Origin: Chloroflexota bacterium
GTDB taxonomy: Bacteria; Chloroflexota; Anaerolineae; Promineifilales; Promineifilaceae
Reading direction: 5' to 3'
NCBI GenBank assembly: GCA_014584575.1
Contig: JACTMP010000022.1
Location: forward strand, 186,001 to 250,000
Length of the DNA stretch: 64,000 nt
The notes beneath the pieces were generated by a model. That model saw only the letters and a list, made by a program, of their open reading frames with translations, searched no databases and was not told where the DNA came from. The position numbers were made by a program, and so were the translations under genes. Below, piece by piece: positions 1 to 8,342 of this stretch; position 1 is the first letter of the stretch; each line of letters starts with the position of its first letter.

Positions 1-884
1 CCCTGGCCGCGCTCTGTTTTGAGCAGGCTGTCCCAACTATGCCCACGCTGCACCAGCCAGACGACGGCGGCGACGTTGACCATCAAGGCCAGCGGGGCGA
101 TGTTGATGCGGGAAGCGGCGGCCAACCCAAAAAAGAGGCCAAAGAGGGCGTACCAGTGCAGGCGGGGCGTAGCTTTTTTGTCACCAAGACTGGCGGCGCG
201 CACGGCCGTGTACAATGTCACCGTCGTCAGGGCAGCAGCCCAATTATCCATGGTGAAAAAGTGGGACTGTTGGATGGGCATGACGGCCAGCGCCAGCAGC
301 AGCGCCGCCAGCAGACCCGCTTTCCAGCCATAAAGCCGCCGGCCGATGAGGAAGGTGAAGAAAATGGAAATGAGGTCTACAAGTCCGGAGAGGAAACGGC
401 CGAGCAAATGCACCCCATCATACGCCGTAAAAACGTAGGGGCAGGGGGGCGGTTGGTCGGGATTGTTTTCCGCCAGCGTGAAACAGGCGCGGGTGAGCAG
501 TTCAGCCGCATAGCGGGTGACGGTCATGGGAAAGTTGCCGTAGACGTAAAAGCCCTGCCCCTGGTTGTAGGGGTTAAGTGTGGATTCGGAGGTGCGTAGG
601 TAGCTGGTCGGCGACGAGACGGGTTGCAGTTGGGTGGCGACGATGGTCAGGAAACGTTCGTCCGGGTGCAGATGATAGCTGCCGTCCCAATTGAGGCCGG
701 TGAAACGGAAATAAGCGCCAATGAGCAGCACCGCCAGGGCAAAGAAGATGGCCACACTTTCCCAGCTAAAAGAACGTGATGGGGGTTCGATTGCAGGTAT
801 GTTGTTTTCGGGTGGAGGCGGGGGCGTTGCCGTGTCCTCCCCTGCTTCTTGCTCTTCCGTCATGCTCTCGGCGTCCGTTGTCAT
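1..884 (-). CDS. GT-C fold membrane glycosyltransferase (ArnT/PMT-like), C-terminus cut by window edge
   Basis: Reading leftward from an ATG at 882-884, the frame stays open to the window edge for 294 codons. It has a Pro/Glu-rich cytosolic leader of about 40 residues and then a hydrophobic segment (VAIFFALAVLLIGAYFRF). The next loop carries HPDERF, the acidic Asp-Glu motif that GT-C glycosyltransferases (dolichyl-phosphate-mannose-type, ArnT-like) use for catalysis. Further membrane segments follow (LVDLISIFFTFLIG, AGLLAALLLALAVMP). A polyprenyl-phosphate-linked sugar donor and an extracytoplasmic acceptor are expected from the family; the substrate cannot be read. The adjacent gene at 1131-2867 has the same direction but lies 246 bp upstream, so an operon is unproven. 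Confidence 0.72.
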   Translation of the reverse strand, partial: MTTDAESMTEEQEAGEDTATPPPPPENNIPAIEPPSRSFSWESVAIFFALAVLLIGAYFRFTGLNWDGSYHLHPDERFLTIVATQLQPVSSPTSYLRTSESTLNPYNQGQGFYVYGNFPMTVTRYAAELLTRACFTLAENNPDQPPPCPYVFTAYDGVHLLGRFLSGLVDLISIFFTFLIGRRLYGWKAGLLAALLLALAVMPIQQSHFFTMDNWAAALTTVTLYTAVRAASLGDKKATPRLHWYALFGLFFGLAAASRINIAPLALMVNVAAVVWLVQRGHSWDSLLKTERGQ

Positions 885-895
885 ATGGGTGAATG

Positions 896-936
896 GTGAT
901 GCGTGATGCGTGACTTTCTCACGCATCACGCATCAC
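896..936. repeat. Heptamer inverted repeat (GTGATGC units)
   Basis: Two and a half units of GTGATGC (896-913), a 5-nt loop and the exact reverse complement (919-936) make an 18-bp perfect stem. On the plus strand a TCTTTTT run follows, so it looks like a terminator, but no plus-strand gene precedes it. It belongs to the period-7 family found throughout the window. Confidence 0.8.
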
Positions 937-1130
937 TCTTTTTATACACAGCCCGGCTGATGGCTGCCTTAGTAAAAGGTAAAATTTCTGTAACGCGCTT
1001 CACATAAGGCGCAAACAGGGGGGATTGTAGCCAAACGAGGGGGGAACTCCAAACGGGTTAAGGTTACGGCCGTGTCCTGAGAATCTGAGCAGGTATAAAT
1101 GTGAGCCTGGCCTGAATCTGCGGCATCGGG

Positions 1131-2867
1131 TTAACCATCCATCGTCAGCAAACGTGTGGGTTCGTGTATAAGCAGATGGCGGCCCAGGCGCAGCTGACGG
1201 GCGGGTGGGGTGTAGTCTGTGGGTAGGGGTGTGATGGGGTAGGTGGCAACGGCCGTGTCGAACATCTCTTCTGCGTCTGCCTGGCTGTGCTGGTATTGGC
1301 CGGTGAGCGAATAAACGTGGGTCACGGTCTGACCCTGCCCTCGCGCCCGCACCTGCAAGAGGACCGCAACCGTGTCTGCGCCAAAGGCAATGCCCGCGTT
1401 GGTAATATGTTCCCCGGCGGCGAGGGGCGGCAGCGGCAGGTCGTAACTACCTGCCGCCGTCTGCACAAAAAAGCGATAGTCGGCAAAGACGCGGTGATAC
1501 CCGGCAATGGCATCGTTATACGGCGAAGCCTGGAACCAGGTCTGGTTTTTGTGGGCAGTGGCAATGGCGTCTTCCACATAATGGCCGTTTTGCACCTGCC
1601 CGCGCATGATCCAGTTTCCGGCAATACGGTAGAGATGCTGCGGCGTGGCGGCAAATACGGCCGTGTCCCGGAACACGGCCGTTTCAATCAGGCCCATTTT
1701 TTGAGGAGTGCGCTCACCCACATCCAGCAACAGCAATTGGTTACGCTGCGGCGGATTCACCGCCAGATATTTGCCGCCAAAATGGGCAAATTGGTAGCCA
1801 GGTGAGCCGTCAAACAAAGCCATCTCCTCCCATTTGCCGCCGATACCCAGCCGTATCAGTTTGTAGCTTTGCCCGTTGTGCAGGATGGCGACGATACGGC
1901 CGTTGGGTAGCAACGCCACATGCTCAATGAACCCTTCATCCGCCAGCAAAACACGCAAACGACCGGCAGGGGCGGGCGCGGCGGCAGCCCGTTTCTGGCC
2001 GGTGGCAGCCCGCAACGCATTGGCGAATAAGGCGTCGGGGAAGGACGGCCGTTCCCCCTGTTCAAATACACGCAATAGATAATGCTGGCACTCGTCGCTC
2101 AGGGTATCCAATGGCAGACTGTTGGCCGGTCGGGTAACAGATGATTGCCAGATGCTAACCCGCGCCTGCGCCCGCGCCAGCAATGTCTTATGCTGCGGAT
2201 GCACGCCGCCATAGGGGTGTACACCCAACAACGTTTTCACCAGCAGCACCGCAAAAGCATACCAGTCGGTGCGGGGGGTGAAGGACGGCCGTGCGCCCAA
2301 ATCGGCCACGCCATACAAATCCGGGTCCAAAAACGTGGGCATGGCTACCGGGCAGGGGAAGTGGGCAAACTGGTAGCTGTCGGCGTCAATAAGAGAGGGG
2401 GTGAACGGGTGACTGGGTGAGGGGGTGAAATGGATATTGGTGTCGTTGAGGTCGCCGATGATGATGTGGTGCTGGTGCAGGTGGGTGAGGGTGGCGTGGA
2501 TTTGGGCCAGTAGGGCGACGATGGTGGGCAAGGGGATGTTGTTTTTCTGGCGAAAGAGGGGGTTGCTGAGGGCTTTGAGCGGCTGGCTGCCGGGCGGCAG
2601 CAGCGGCATCTGGAAACCGACTAACTCACCGTTGCCGTTTGTAATTGGAGCGCAGGGGGCGAGTACGGCCGTAGGCACAACCTGCCCCAACCCGGATTGA
2701 AACCAGTACGACAGCTTGGCCTGGTGTTGGGAGGTGGGGTGGTGGTAGAGTTTGACGGCCGTGTCCTGCCAGCGAAACACCATGCCCTCCCCGCCCGCCT
2801 GGATAAGCTGCGCCGCGTCCAATTTGATCATCTGCTGATTGAGGAAAACAATCTGATTCATAGTCAT
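1131..2867 (-). CDS. Protein kinase-like protein with C-terminal beta-propeller-like region
   Basis: 578 aa. The N-terminal third is a bacterial protein-kinase-like fold: glycine-rich GGEGMVF at 25-31, VKLY with the presumed ATP-binding Lys39, a catalytic-loop equivalent GDLNDTN at 138-144 (Asp139, Asn144) and a DFG equivalent DAD at 161-163. The C-terminal 280 residues have repeating short hydrophobic strands (LLPNGRIVAIL, GGKYLAVNPP) like a WD/TolB-type propeller, probably for binding a partner. Related kinases often sit beside PP2C phosphatases and VWA proteins; none is here. The ATG at 2867 has AGGA six bases upstream. Kinase activity is inferred from the motifs. The gene holds eight or nine ACGGCCGT octamers. 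Confidence 0.7.
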   Translation of the reverse strand: MTMNQIVFLNQQMIKLDAAQLIQAGGEGMVFRWQDTAVKLYHHPTSQHQAKLSYWFQSGLGQVVPTAVLAPCAPITNGNGELVGFQMPLLPPGSQPLKALSNPLFRQKNNIPLPTIVALLAQIHATLTHLHQHHIIIGDLNDTNIHFTPSPSHPFTPSLIDADSYQFAHFPCPVAMPTFLDPDLYGVADLGARPSFTPRTDWYAFAVLLVKTLLGVHPYGGVHPQHKTLLARAQARVSIWQSSVTRPANSLPLDTLSDECQHYLLRVFEQGERPSFPDALFANALRAATGQKRAAAAPAPAGRLRVLLADEGFIEHVALLPNGRIVAILHNGQSYKLIRLGIGGKWEEMALFDGSPGYQFAHFGGKYLAVNPPQRNQLLLLDVGERTPQKMGLIETAVFRDTAVFAATPQHLYRIAGNWIMRGQVQNGHYVEDAIATAHKNQTWFQASPYNDAIAGYHRVFADYRFFVQTAAGSYDLPLPPLAAGEHITNAGIAFGADTVAVLLQVRARGQGQTVTHVYSLTGQYQHSQADAEEMFDTAVATYPITPLPTDYTPPARQLRLGRHLLIHEPTRLLTMDG

Positions 2868-2974
2868 GTGCGTCCTTTAGTGTAAAAGATACACGAAATA
2901 TGTTAGTGTCAAAACAACACCTTGTCAAGCCGGGAAAAGCAGATATATTCCTGCCAGGGCGATAAGGCGAATGG

Positions 2975-3005
2975 CTAATCTCCAATCTCTAATCTCCTGA
3001 TCTCC
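2975..3005. repeat. Heptamer array (CCAATCT-type), single arm
   Basis: Four degenerate 7-bp units of the CTAATCT/CCAATCT type lie 22 bases upstream of the SixA-like start. Only the right-hand arm of the usual inverted pair is present. Confidence 0.7.
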
Positions 3006-3027
3006 TATAACAAAGGACAAAGGACCA

Positions 3028-3519
3028 ATGACCAAAACACTACTTATCATGCGACATGCCAAGTCAGACTGGGACAACAGTAAATTATCGGATCATGAAC
3101 GGCCGTTGAACAAACGCGGCAAACAAGACGCCCCCCACATGGGCAAACTGCTCAAGAAAGAAGAGCTAACGCCTGACCTGATCATCACTTCCACCGCCGA
3201 ACGCGCTCTGGCGACGGCCGAACTGGTGGCCCTGGCCTGCGACTATGATGGCGAGTTGGTCACGACGAACAGCTTTTACCACGCCGACCCGGCTACGTAT
3301 CTGGAAGTGCTGCAAGGGGTGGATGACCAATACAAACGAGTGATGATTGTGGGGCACAATCCGGGCATGGAGGAGTTGCTGGCCGATTTGACCGGGCAGG
3401 CGGAGCATTTCACCACCGCCAACATCGCCCACGTGGAACTGCCCATCAACAGTTGGTCCCAATTAAACGAAGATACCACCGGCAAACCACTAAACCTGTG
3501 GCGTCCGAAAGAGGTGTAA
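3028..3519 (+). CDS. SixA-like phosphohistidine phosphatase
   Basis: 163 aa, the normal size for SixA. The histidine phosphatase signature is at the N-terminus (LLIMRHAKSDWDN: Arg9 and the phospho-accepting His10). TSTAERA around 55-60 gives the second Arg, and IVGHNPG places the second catalytic His at 110. The family removes phosphate from histidine-containing phosphotransfer proteins or small phosphoesters; the partner here is unknown. The ATG follows GGACAAAGGACCA. The gene stands alone, divergent from the kinase-like gene at 2867 and convergent with the pyrG operon. Confidence 0.88.
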   Translation: MTKTLLIMRHAKSDWDNSKLSDHERPLNKRGKQDAPHMGKLLKKEELTPDLIITSTAERALATAELVALACDYDGELVTTNSFYHADPATYLEVLQGVDDQYKRVMIVGHNPGMEELLADLTGQAEHFTTANIAHVELPINSWSQLNEDTTGKPLNLWRPKEV

Positions 3520-3564
3520 AAAACGTTATCCGTTTATCACCTACCAAATCATTCATCAGCCGTT

Positions 3565-4266
3565 TTAGGTCATCAAACTTTGAATATAGGTCAGGATGAG
3601 GGGATGGGGATTTTCAGGTTGGGAGGATAATTGGGGGAGGAAAAGAGTCGCCAGAAAAAACCGGTGACTGGGAATTTCTACAATACGCACATCACCGTCC
3701 ATATCAACGCCAGTTACTTTCAATGTTCCTTTTTCCATTTGCTGGCGGAAGGCTGGATTCAAACCATAATTGCAGTGGAAAGCCTCTTTTACTTCCACTT
3801 CTTGGTAGGCCCGGTAAGCCAGGGAATCCGGTACAAGCCGGATGTTTTGTCTCTGGCCTACAAGCGAACAAGAAAGCAGGCTGATCAGCAGTGTGGAAGC
3901 GGTGGGATTGGACTCTTCGTGGTCGGCATCCTGAATGTCGAGAACATTTCGTGCATACTCTACCAGAGTATGTTGGAAACCGCCTCAAGTGCCCAGAAAG
4001 GGGATGTTTCTTTCACGGGCGAACCGGATGGCATTCAACGCGCCAACCATGCTTTGGTAAGGACTGCCAGGAGAGCACCAGAGGGCATCATACGGCCGTA
4101 ACGTTTCCGCTACGGCCGTTTCCAGAGAAGGAGTCAGTATCCACTGTACATCAATCGCCATGTCTGCGCGGGCAGCGGCATGGCTGAGCGCCTCATTGGT
4201 AGCCACATGGCTACGATTGTTAGCGGTAAAGTCACCAATCACCCCTACTTTCCAGGAATGTTTCAT
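3565..4266 (-). CDS. CTP synthase C-terminal-region-like amidotransferase, probable selenoprotein (in-frame TGA at nucleophile position)
   Basis: The frame opens at ATG 4264-4266, which abuts the pyrG stop, and runs 233 codons to the stop at 3565. The one internal stop is TGA at 3985-3987 (codon 94). It sits in FLGT-TGA-GGFQHTLVEYARNV, exactly where class I glutamine amidotransferases have the nucleophilic Cys (GTCGG). Downstream family landmarks continue in the same frame: EYARNVLDIQDADHEE, then SHRFFLATLFLPQLSS and NPHPLI at the C-terminus. I translated codons 93-160 by hand and found no other stop and no frame change. A hairpin of bacterial SECIS type follows the TGA. The family is the short PyrG-C-terminus-like group; as I recall, reference annotation calls some members (seleno)proteins. 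The alternative is a nonsense mutation. Its function is unknown, and it lacks the CTP synthase N-terminal domain. Confidence 0.8.
3954..3984 (-). promoter_or_regulatory. Candidate bacterial SECIS element
   Basis: Right after the TGA codon, minus-strand mRNA can form CATACTCT-GGT-AGAGTATG (3972-3954), a perfect 8-bp stem with a GGU loop. Twenty nucleotides separate the UGA from the loop. Bacterial SECIS elements carry a G in the first loop positions at about 16-37 nt from the UGA, so both the distance and the loop fit. The hairpin also encodes conserved residues HTLVEYA. Confidence 0.7.
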
Positions 4267-5940
4267 CTAACCCTCCGCGACAACTTTCACTTCAGGCGCT
4301 TTGCCGTTTTTGCTGGCTTTGGCCGGTTTGCTCTGTGTTTCCTGATGTTTGACGGCCGCAGCCACAAACGCTTTGAACAATGGGTGTGGCCGATTGGGAC
4401 GGCTCTTAAATTCGGGGTGGAACTGGCTGCCCACCATGAAGGGATGGTCGCGTAATTCGGCAATTTCTACCAGACGGCCGTCGGGCGACATGCCACTAAA
4501 TACCAACCCATGCTTCTGCATAACCTCCCGGTATTTATTGTTAAACTCCCAACGGTGGCGGTGCCGTTCGTCCACCCGTTCCACCCGGTACGCTTCATAT
4601 GCCTTCGTGCCCGGCCTCAGCACGCACGGGTACGCCCCCAACCGCATCGTGCCGCCCATGTTAGACAGGTCATGCTGGTCGGCCATCAGGCTGATAACCG
4701 GCATCTCCGTCTGGCTGTCAAATTCCGTGCTGTTAGCCTCGTCGCTGCCAATGATCTGCCGCGCCAGGTCAATGCACATCACCTGCATCCCCAGGCACAG
4801 CCCCAAATACGGCACTTTGTTTTCTCGCGCCCAACGCGCCGTTTTAATCTTGCCCTCAATGCCCCGCTCGCCAAAACCACCAGGCACTACCACCCCATCC
4901 AACCCTTCAAACAGATCCCACCCTTTGCCCTTTTCCAGGTCGCCAGAATGAATCCATTCAATCTCCACCTGGCGATTGTTGGCCACGCCCGCATGGTACA
5001 GCGCCTCGCGTACGCTCATATAGGCGTCGTGCAGTTCCACATATTTGCCCACAATACCCAGGCGAATGGTCGGTTTGGGCTGCCGGATTTCCTCAATCAT
5101 CTGTTGCCATTCCAGCATATCCGGGCGCGTCACTGTCTCCAGCTTCAGCCGCTCCACCACAAAGCTGTCCAGCCCCGCTTCGTGCAGCAGCAACGGAATG
5201 CTGTACAAAATATCGCTGGTCGGCGCCGGAATCACCGCCCGCTCTTCCACATTGCAAAACAGGGCAATCTTTTGCACATGCTCATGGGGAATAGGATGGT
5301 CGGCGCGGGCGATGATCACATCCGGCTGGATGCCGATGCCGCGCAGTTCGCGCACGCTGTGTTGTGTCGGCTTGGTCTTCAATTCGCCGCTGGCACCTAC
5401 ATGCGGCAAAAAGGTAACATGCACATAGAGCGTATTGTCCTGCCCCACGTCGGAACGCATCTGGCGCAGCGCATCCATGAACGGCAGGCTTTCAATATCA
5501 CCCACCGTGCCACCCACTTCCACCAACACCACATCCGCCTCGCTCTGGCGGGCGATCAGGTGAATATACCGTTTGATCTCATCGGTGATGTGGGGGATGA
5601 CCTGAATGGTGCCGCCCAGATAATCGCCGCGCCGCTCGCGGGCGATCACTTCGGCATACACCCGCCCGGTGGTTACGTTGGACGCCTGGCTCAGGTTAAT
5701 GTCAATAAACCGCTCATAATGACCCAAATCCAAATCCGTCTCCGCGCCATCTTCGGTGACAAATACCTCGCCATGCTGGTAGGGGGACATGGTGCCGGGG
5801 TCTACATTGATGTAAGGGTCGAGTTTTTGCACGGCCACTTTCAAACCACGCGCCTTGAGCAAACGGCCGAGCGCCGCTGCCGTCACCCCTTTACCTACCG
5901 AACTAACTACACCACCTGTAAAAAAGATAAATTTGGTCAT
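4267..5940 (-). CDS. pyrG: CTP synthase
   Basis: 557 aa. It amidates UTP to CTP using glutamine and ATP. The N-terminal synthetase domain starts with TKFIFFTGGVVSSVGKG (P-loop) and contains KLDPYINVDPGTMSPYQHGE. The C-terminal class I amidotransferase domain has YLGLCLGMQ (nucleophile Cys) and GSQFHPEF (catalytic His). The start at 5940 was chosen over the upstream ATG at 6015 because AGAGGA lies six bases before it and the family begins with M-TKFIF. About 20 Lys/Ala-rich residues extend past the usual end. The stop abuts the next gene's ATG, so the two are co-transcribed. Confidence 0.97.
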   Translation of the reverse strand: MTKFIFFTGGVVSSVGKGVTAAALGRLLKARGLKVAVQKLDPYINVDPGTMSPYQHGEVFVTEDGAETDLDLGHYERFIDINLSQASNVTTGRVYAEVIARERRGDYLGGTIQVIPHITDEIKRYIHLIARQSEADVVLVEVGGTVGDIESLPFMDALRQMRSDVGQDNTLYVHVTFLPHVGASGELKTKPTQHSVRELRGIGIQPDVIIARADHPIPHEHVQKIALFCNVEERAVIPAPTSDILYSIPLLLHEAGLDSFVVERLKLETVTRPDMLEWQQMIEEIRQPKPTIRLGIVGKYVELHDAYMSVREALYHAGVANNRQVEIEWIHSGDLEKGKGWDLFEGLDGVVVPGGFGERGIEGKIKTARWARENKVPYLGLCLGMQVMCIDLARQIIGSDEANSTEFDSQTEMPVISLMADQHDLSNMGGTMRLGAYPCVLRPGTKAYEAYRVERVDERHRHRWEFNNKYREVMQKHGLVFSGMSPDGRLVEIAELRDHPFMVGSQFHPEFKSRPNRPHPLFKAFVAAAVKHQETQSKPAKASKNGKAPEVKVVAEG

Positions 5941-5957
5941 GGTGTCCTCTTTCCTAG

Positions 5958-5991
5958 AGGGGCAATGAACTTCAAAAAGTGCGTTGCCCCT
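5958..5991 (-). other. Hairpin in the pyrG leader
   Basis: AGGGGCAA and TTGCCCCT arms with partly paired inner sequence lie 18 bases upstream of the pyrG ATG. No U-run follows on the pyrG strand, so it is not an intrinsic terminator. A role in controlling pyrG is possible but unsupported; it shares the GAGGGGCA word with the terminator next to it. Confidence 0.45.
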
Positions 5992-6006
5992 GAAACAAAA
6001 AATAAA

Positions 6007-6039
6007 GAGGGGCATGTCACTTTGGGCGACATGCCCCTC
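6007..6039 (-). terminator. Rho-independent terminator of the roadblock gene
   Basis: On the minus strand GAGGGGCATGTC pairs with GACATGCCCCTC (12 bp, 9-nt loop), followed at once by TTTATTTTTTG (5996-6006). It lies 50 bases past the roadblock gene stop and before the pyrG leader, so it separates the two units. Confidence 0.85.
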
Positions 6040-6088
6040 CCTAGATTAAAATCTTGAGGGCGAATGGTTACTTCGCTTTTGTTTGCGC

Positions 6089-6457
6089 CTACAGCAATCT
6101 TTCCAGATCATCGGCCGCTCGCTGCATATCCAGGAAAATGAGGCCCAACTTGGCCTGCGCCCGCGCCAACACAGTCAGCACGGCGTCTTCACCAATAGCG
6201 CGCAGGACAATGATGCCGGCGCTGCCCTTGATGTGTACCTGTTCCAGGTCGCCGCGCGCCAGTTCACTGGCAATCCGGTCACCAAGTGAGAGCATGGCAG
6301 CGGACATGGCGGAGATTCGGTCTTCGTCTACCCCGGCGGGCAGCGATGAGGCCATAATGAGGCCGTCTACACTGACGACGGCGGATGCTTCAATATCTGG
6401 TGTGCCAGCTTGCAGGTCTCGCAACCGGTCAACCATCATCTCTGTACGCGATCTCAT
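6089..6457 (-). CDS. Roadblock/LC7 domain protein
   Basis: 122 aa covering one roadblock/LC7 domain: VVSVDGLIMASSLP in the first third, an amphipathic helix (ISAMSAAMLSLGDRIASEL), then QVHIKGSAGIIVLRAIGEDAVLTVLA. MglB-type members are GTPase-activating partners of MglA-like small GTPases in polarity and motility; no GTPase is nearby, so the partner is unknown. GAAGGAGAG is a strong ribosome binding site before the ATG. The gene ends in its own terminator. Confidence 0.88.
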   Translation of the reverse strand: MRSRTEMMVDRLRDLQAGTPDIEASAVVSVDGLIMASSLPAGVDEDRISAMSAAMLSLGDRIASELARGDLEQVHIKGSAGIIVLRAIGEDAVLTVLARAQAKLGLIFLDMQRAADDLERLL

Positions 6458-6777
6458 CCAGACTCTCCTTCTCTGTGATTAGGACGTGTTGACATTTTTG
6501 GGATGCTCTGATTTCCTTACGGTAGTGTCAACACTACCTAGTTGGGGACAATTTTCCTAAACACCTGCTTGAGAAAGTTATTGTGAATTGGGTAATTTCC
6601 ACATCTTATGTTAGGAAAGAACGAGGGGATAATACCATAAGGGGTAGGGGCTGTCAAACAATGATAAGGTGGTAAAAGGATAGGAAAATAGGGGGAATGA
6701 GGGGTGTGATTCGTGATGCGTGACCTTTGAATCGTGATGCGTAATCCGTAATCCGTGACCCGATAACGGATAACGGT
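6458..6777. other. 320-bp intergenic region with a heptamer array
   Basis: No gene is seen. The stretch 6480-6690 is AT-richer than its surroundings and may hold the roadblock promoter. A heptamer array at 6706-6776 (TGATGCG and TAATCCG/TAACGGA units) ends at the stop codon of the DUF4129 gene. Confidence 0.6.
6706..6776. repeat. Heptamer array (GTGATGC / GTAATCC / GATAACG units)
   Basis: About ten degenerate 7-bp units whose sequence changes along the array from GTGATTC through GTAATCC to GATAACG. It lies immediately past the DUF4129 gene stop (6778-6780) on the coding strand. Confidence 0.75.
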
Positions 6778-8280
6778 TTATGGATTCCCGCTCACCGGTG
6801 TGGCCTGCTGTAGCTGACGCCAGGCCTGGCGGATGGCTTCCAGTTCGGCCTGGGTTTCGGGTAGTTCGCCGTAGCGGATTTTGACGTAGGCGTCGGTGAT
6901 GAGGCGGGTTTCGGGCCGGTTTTGTGGCCAGGCCTGGTCGAGGGTGGGCTGGTATTCGTAGGGGGTTTGGGTTTCCAGTTTGGGGTAGCCATACTCTTCG
7001 GCCAGTTCCATCATTTGTTTGTAGATACGGCGGATGGACACGGCCGTGTACCAGCCCCGCCACAACCCCAACCGCCCCAATACTTTTTGCAGCAATCCAG
7101 GTTCGTCTTCAGCGCCGGAAACGGTTGTGTGCCCAAACGTAGCCTGATGGCCAGACAGGACAGGTGGCCGGTAAAGCCGATACAGCAGCAGTGCCACCGC
7201 CAGCACAACGGCCACCGCCAGCAGCACGATGATGATCTGCGCCCCCATACTCAACCCCCCTTCGATAACCACTTCTTCTGCTTCGGGGAAAGGCATCAGC
7301 TCTTCGGGTTGTCTAAAACCCCGCGCGGCTTCGGCCAGCGCCGCCATGAGATTAGTGAGCCATTGCCAGCTAAACGGGATGCGGGCGACCGCCCACTGGA
7401 TAGCCAGCACAAACGGTTGCAGCACATAGCCGATGGCGGCTACGGCCGTGACGACCGTCACCACCAATGATAACCACAACGGCGACAATAACCCCACCAC
7501 CGCCGACGCCGATTCGCCACTCACCAGAATGGCGACAATACCGGCCATAAAGATGGTGAGCAATCCTACGACGACAATCAACAACAGCCAGCGCGGGGTA
7601 AGCGAGGCACTGTGGCCCGTTTCGTCCTGGGCAATCTCTTCGGCGCGGGTGAGGGCGACGGCCGTTAACCCCGCCAGCAAAAACATGAGGATGAACGGCG
7701 TCGCCCCAGCAAACGTACTGCGGAAGCTAATCCAGGCCACCAGCGGCGCAATGATCAGCCCGCCCACCCGCAGGCGCAGCCCGATGCGGTTGATGGTCAT
7801 TTCCTTGCCCACCAGTTGAATCCCCCGCGCCCACATCAACACCACCACAAAAAAGATGACCACATCCCGCACCCAAAGCACATTATTTGGTTCATTCAAA
7901 TAGCGGAAAAACTCCCCCATCCAGCCAAAATCCCACAGTGATTGTGGTTCATGTACCAGCGTACGCAGTGATATAAACAGCAGCAGCAGCAGACCCACAG
8001 CCATGACCACCTGCTGGTATTTGGGCGGCGCAAACAAGGCGCTCATCAGCCGCGCCAGATTAAAAGCCAGCAGCATAATCAGCAGCAGCCATAGGAAAAA
8101 AATTCCCGGCGGCCAGGTCCAGGCAAAGTCCATAATCGCCAGGGCAAAGGGGGCCAGCAAGGCCACATCCATAACTGCCCAGCAGAGATATAACAACTCA
8201 TGCTGGCAAAATGCCCACACCTTCAGGAGTTTTTCCTGGCTTTCTGAAATGGTTTGGTCATTGCGTGCATTCAATCGCAT
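6778..8280 (-). CDS. Membrane protein with C-terminal DUF4129 domain
   Basis: 500 aa with about ten hydrophobic segments in the first 370 residues (for example FFLWLLLIMLLAFNLARL, VVMAVGLLLLLFISL, IIIVLLAVAVVLAVALLLYRLY). The cytosolic end carries the DUF4129 pattern: SIRRIYKQMMELAEEYGYPK, TPYEY, ETRLITDAYVKIRYGE. In many bacteria DUF4129 is fused to transglutaminase proteins or sits beside them in MoxR/DUF58 clusters. Here it is third in such a cluster, but I see no transglutaminase core. The molecular role is unknown, probably envelope-related. Confidence 0.82.
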   Translation of the reverse strand: MRLNARNDQTISESQEKLLKVWAFCQHELLYLCWAVMDVALLAPFALAIMDFAWTWPPGIFFLWLLLIMLLAFNLARLMSALFAPPKYQQVVMAVGLLLLLFISLRTLVHEPQSLWDFGWMGEFFRYLNEPNNVLWVRDVVIFFVVVLMWARGIQLVGKEMTINRIGLRLRVGGLIIAPLVAWISFRSTFAGATPFILMFLLAGLTAVALTRAEEIAQDETGHSASLTPRWLLLIVVVGLLTIFMAGIVAILVSGESASAVVGLLSPLWLSLVVTVVTAVAAIGYVLQPFVLAIQWAVARIPFSWQWLTNLMAALAEAARGFRQPEELMPFPEAEEVVIEGGLSMGAQIIIVLLAVAVVLAVALLLYRLYRPPVLSGHQATFGHTTVSGAEDEPGLLQKVLGRLGLWRGWYTAVSIRRIYKQMMELAEEYGYPKLETQTPYEYQPTLDQAWPQNRPETRLITDAYVKIRYGELPETQAELEAIRQAWRQLQQATPVSGNP

Positions 8281-8289
8281 GGCAAACTG

Positions 8290-8342
8290 GGAGATTGAGA
8301 GATTGGGAGATTTTGCTATTCAATCTCTCAATCTGCTAATCT
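8290..8342. repeat. Heptamer inverted repeat (GAGATTG / CAATCTC)
   Basis: GAGATTG-type units, a short AT loop, then CAATCTC-type units. The stop of the DUF58 gene (TAG in GAACGAGATTAG) is formed by the first unit. It bridges the 55-bp gap to the DUF4129 gene. Confidence 0.85.

Noticed and set aside
896..936. Terminator for a plus-strand gene
   Set aside because: No plus-strand gene precedes it; the sequence fits the heptamer family instead.
3565..3987. Frameshift as explanation for the split amidotransferase
   Set aside because: Both parts are in one frame (4266 and 3798 differ by a multiple of 3) and codons 93-160 translate without change; only the TGA interrupts.
4510..6057. 515-codon plus-strand open frame opposite pyrG
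   Set aside because: pyrG on the other strand has full family motifs; the plus frame has no recognisable domain and is a product of high GC.
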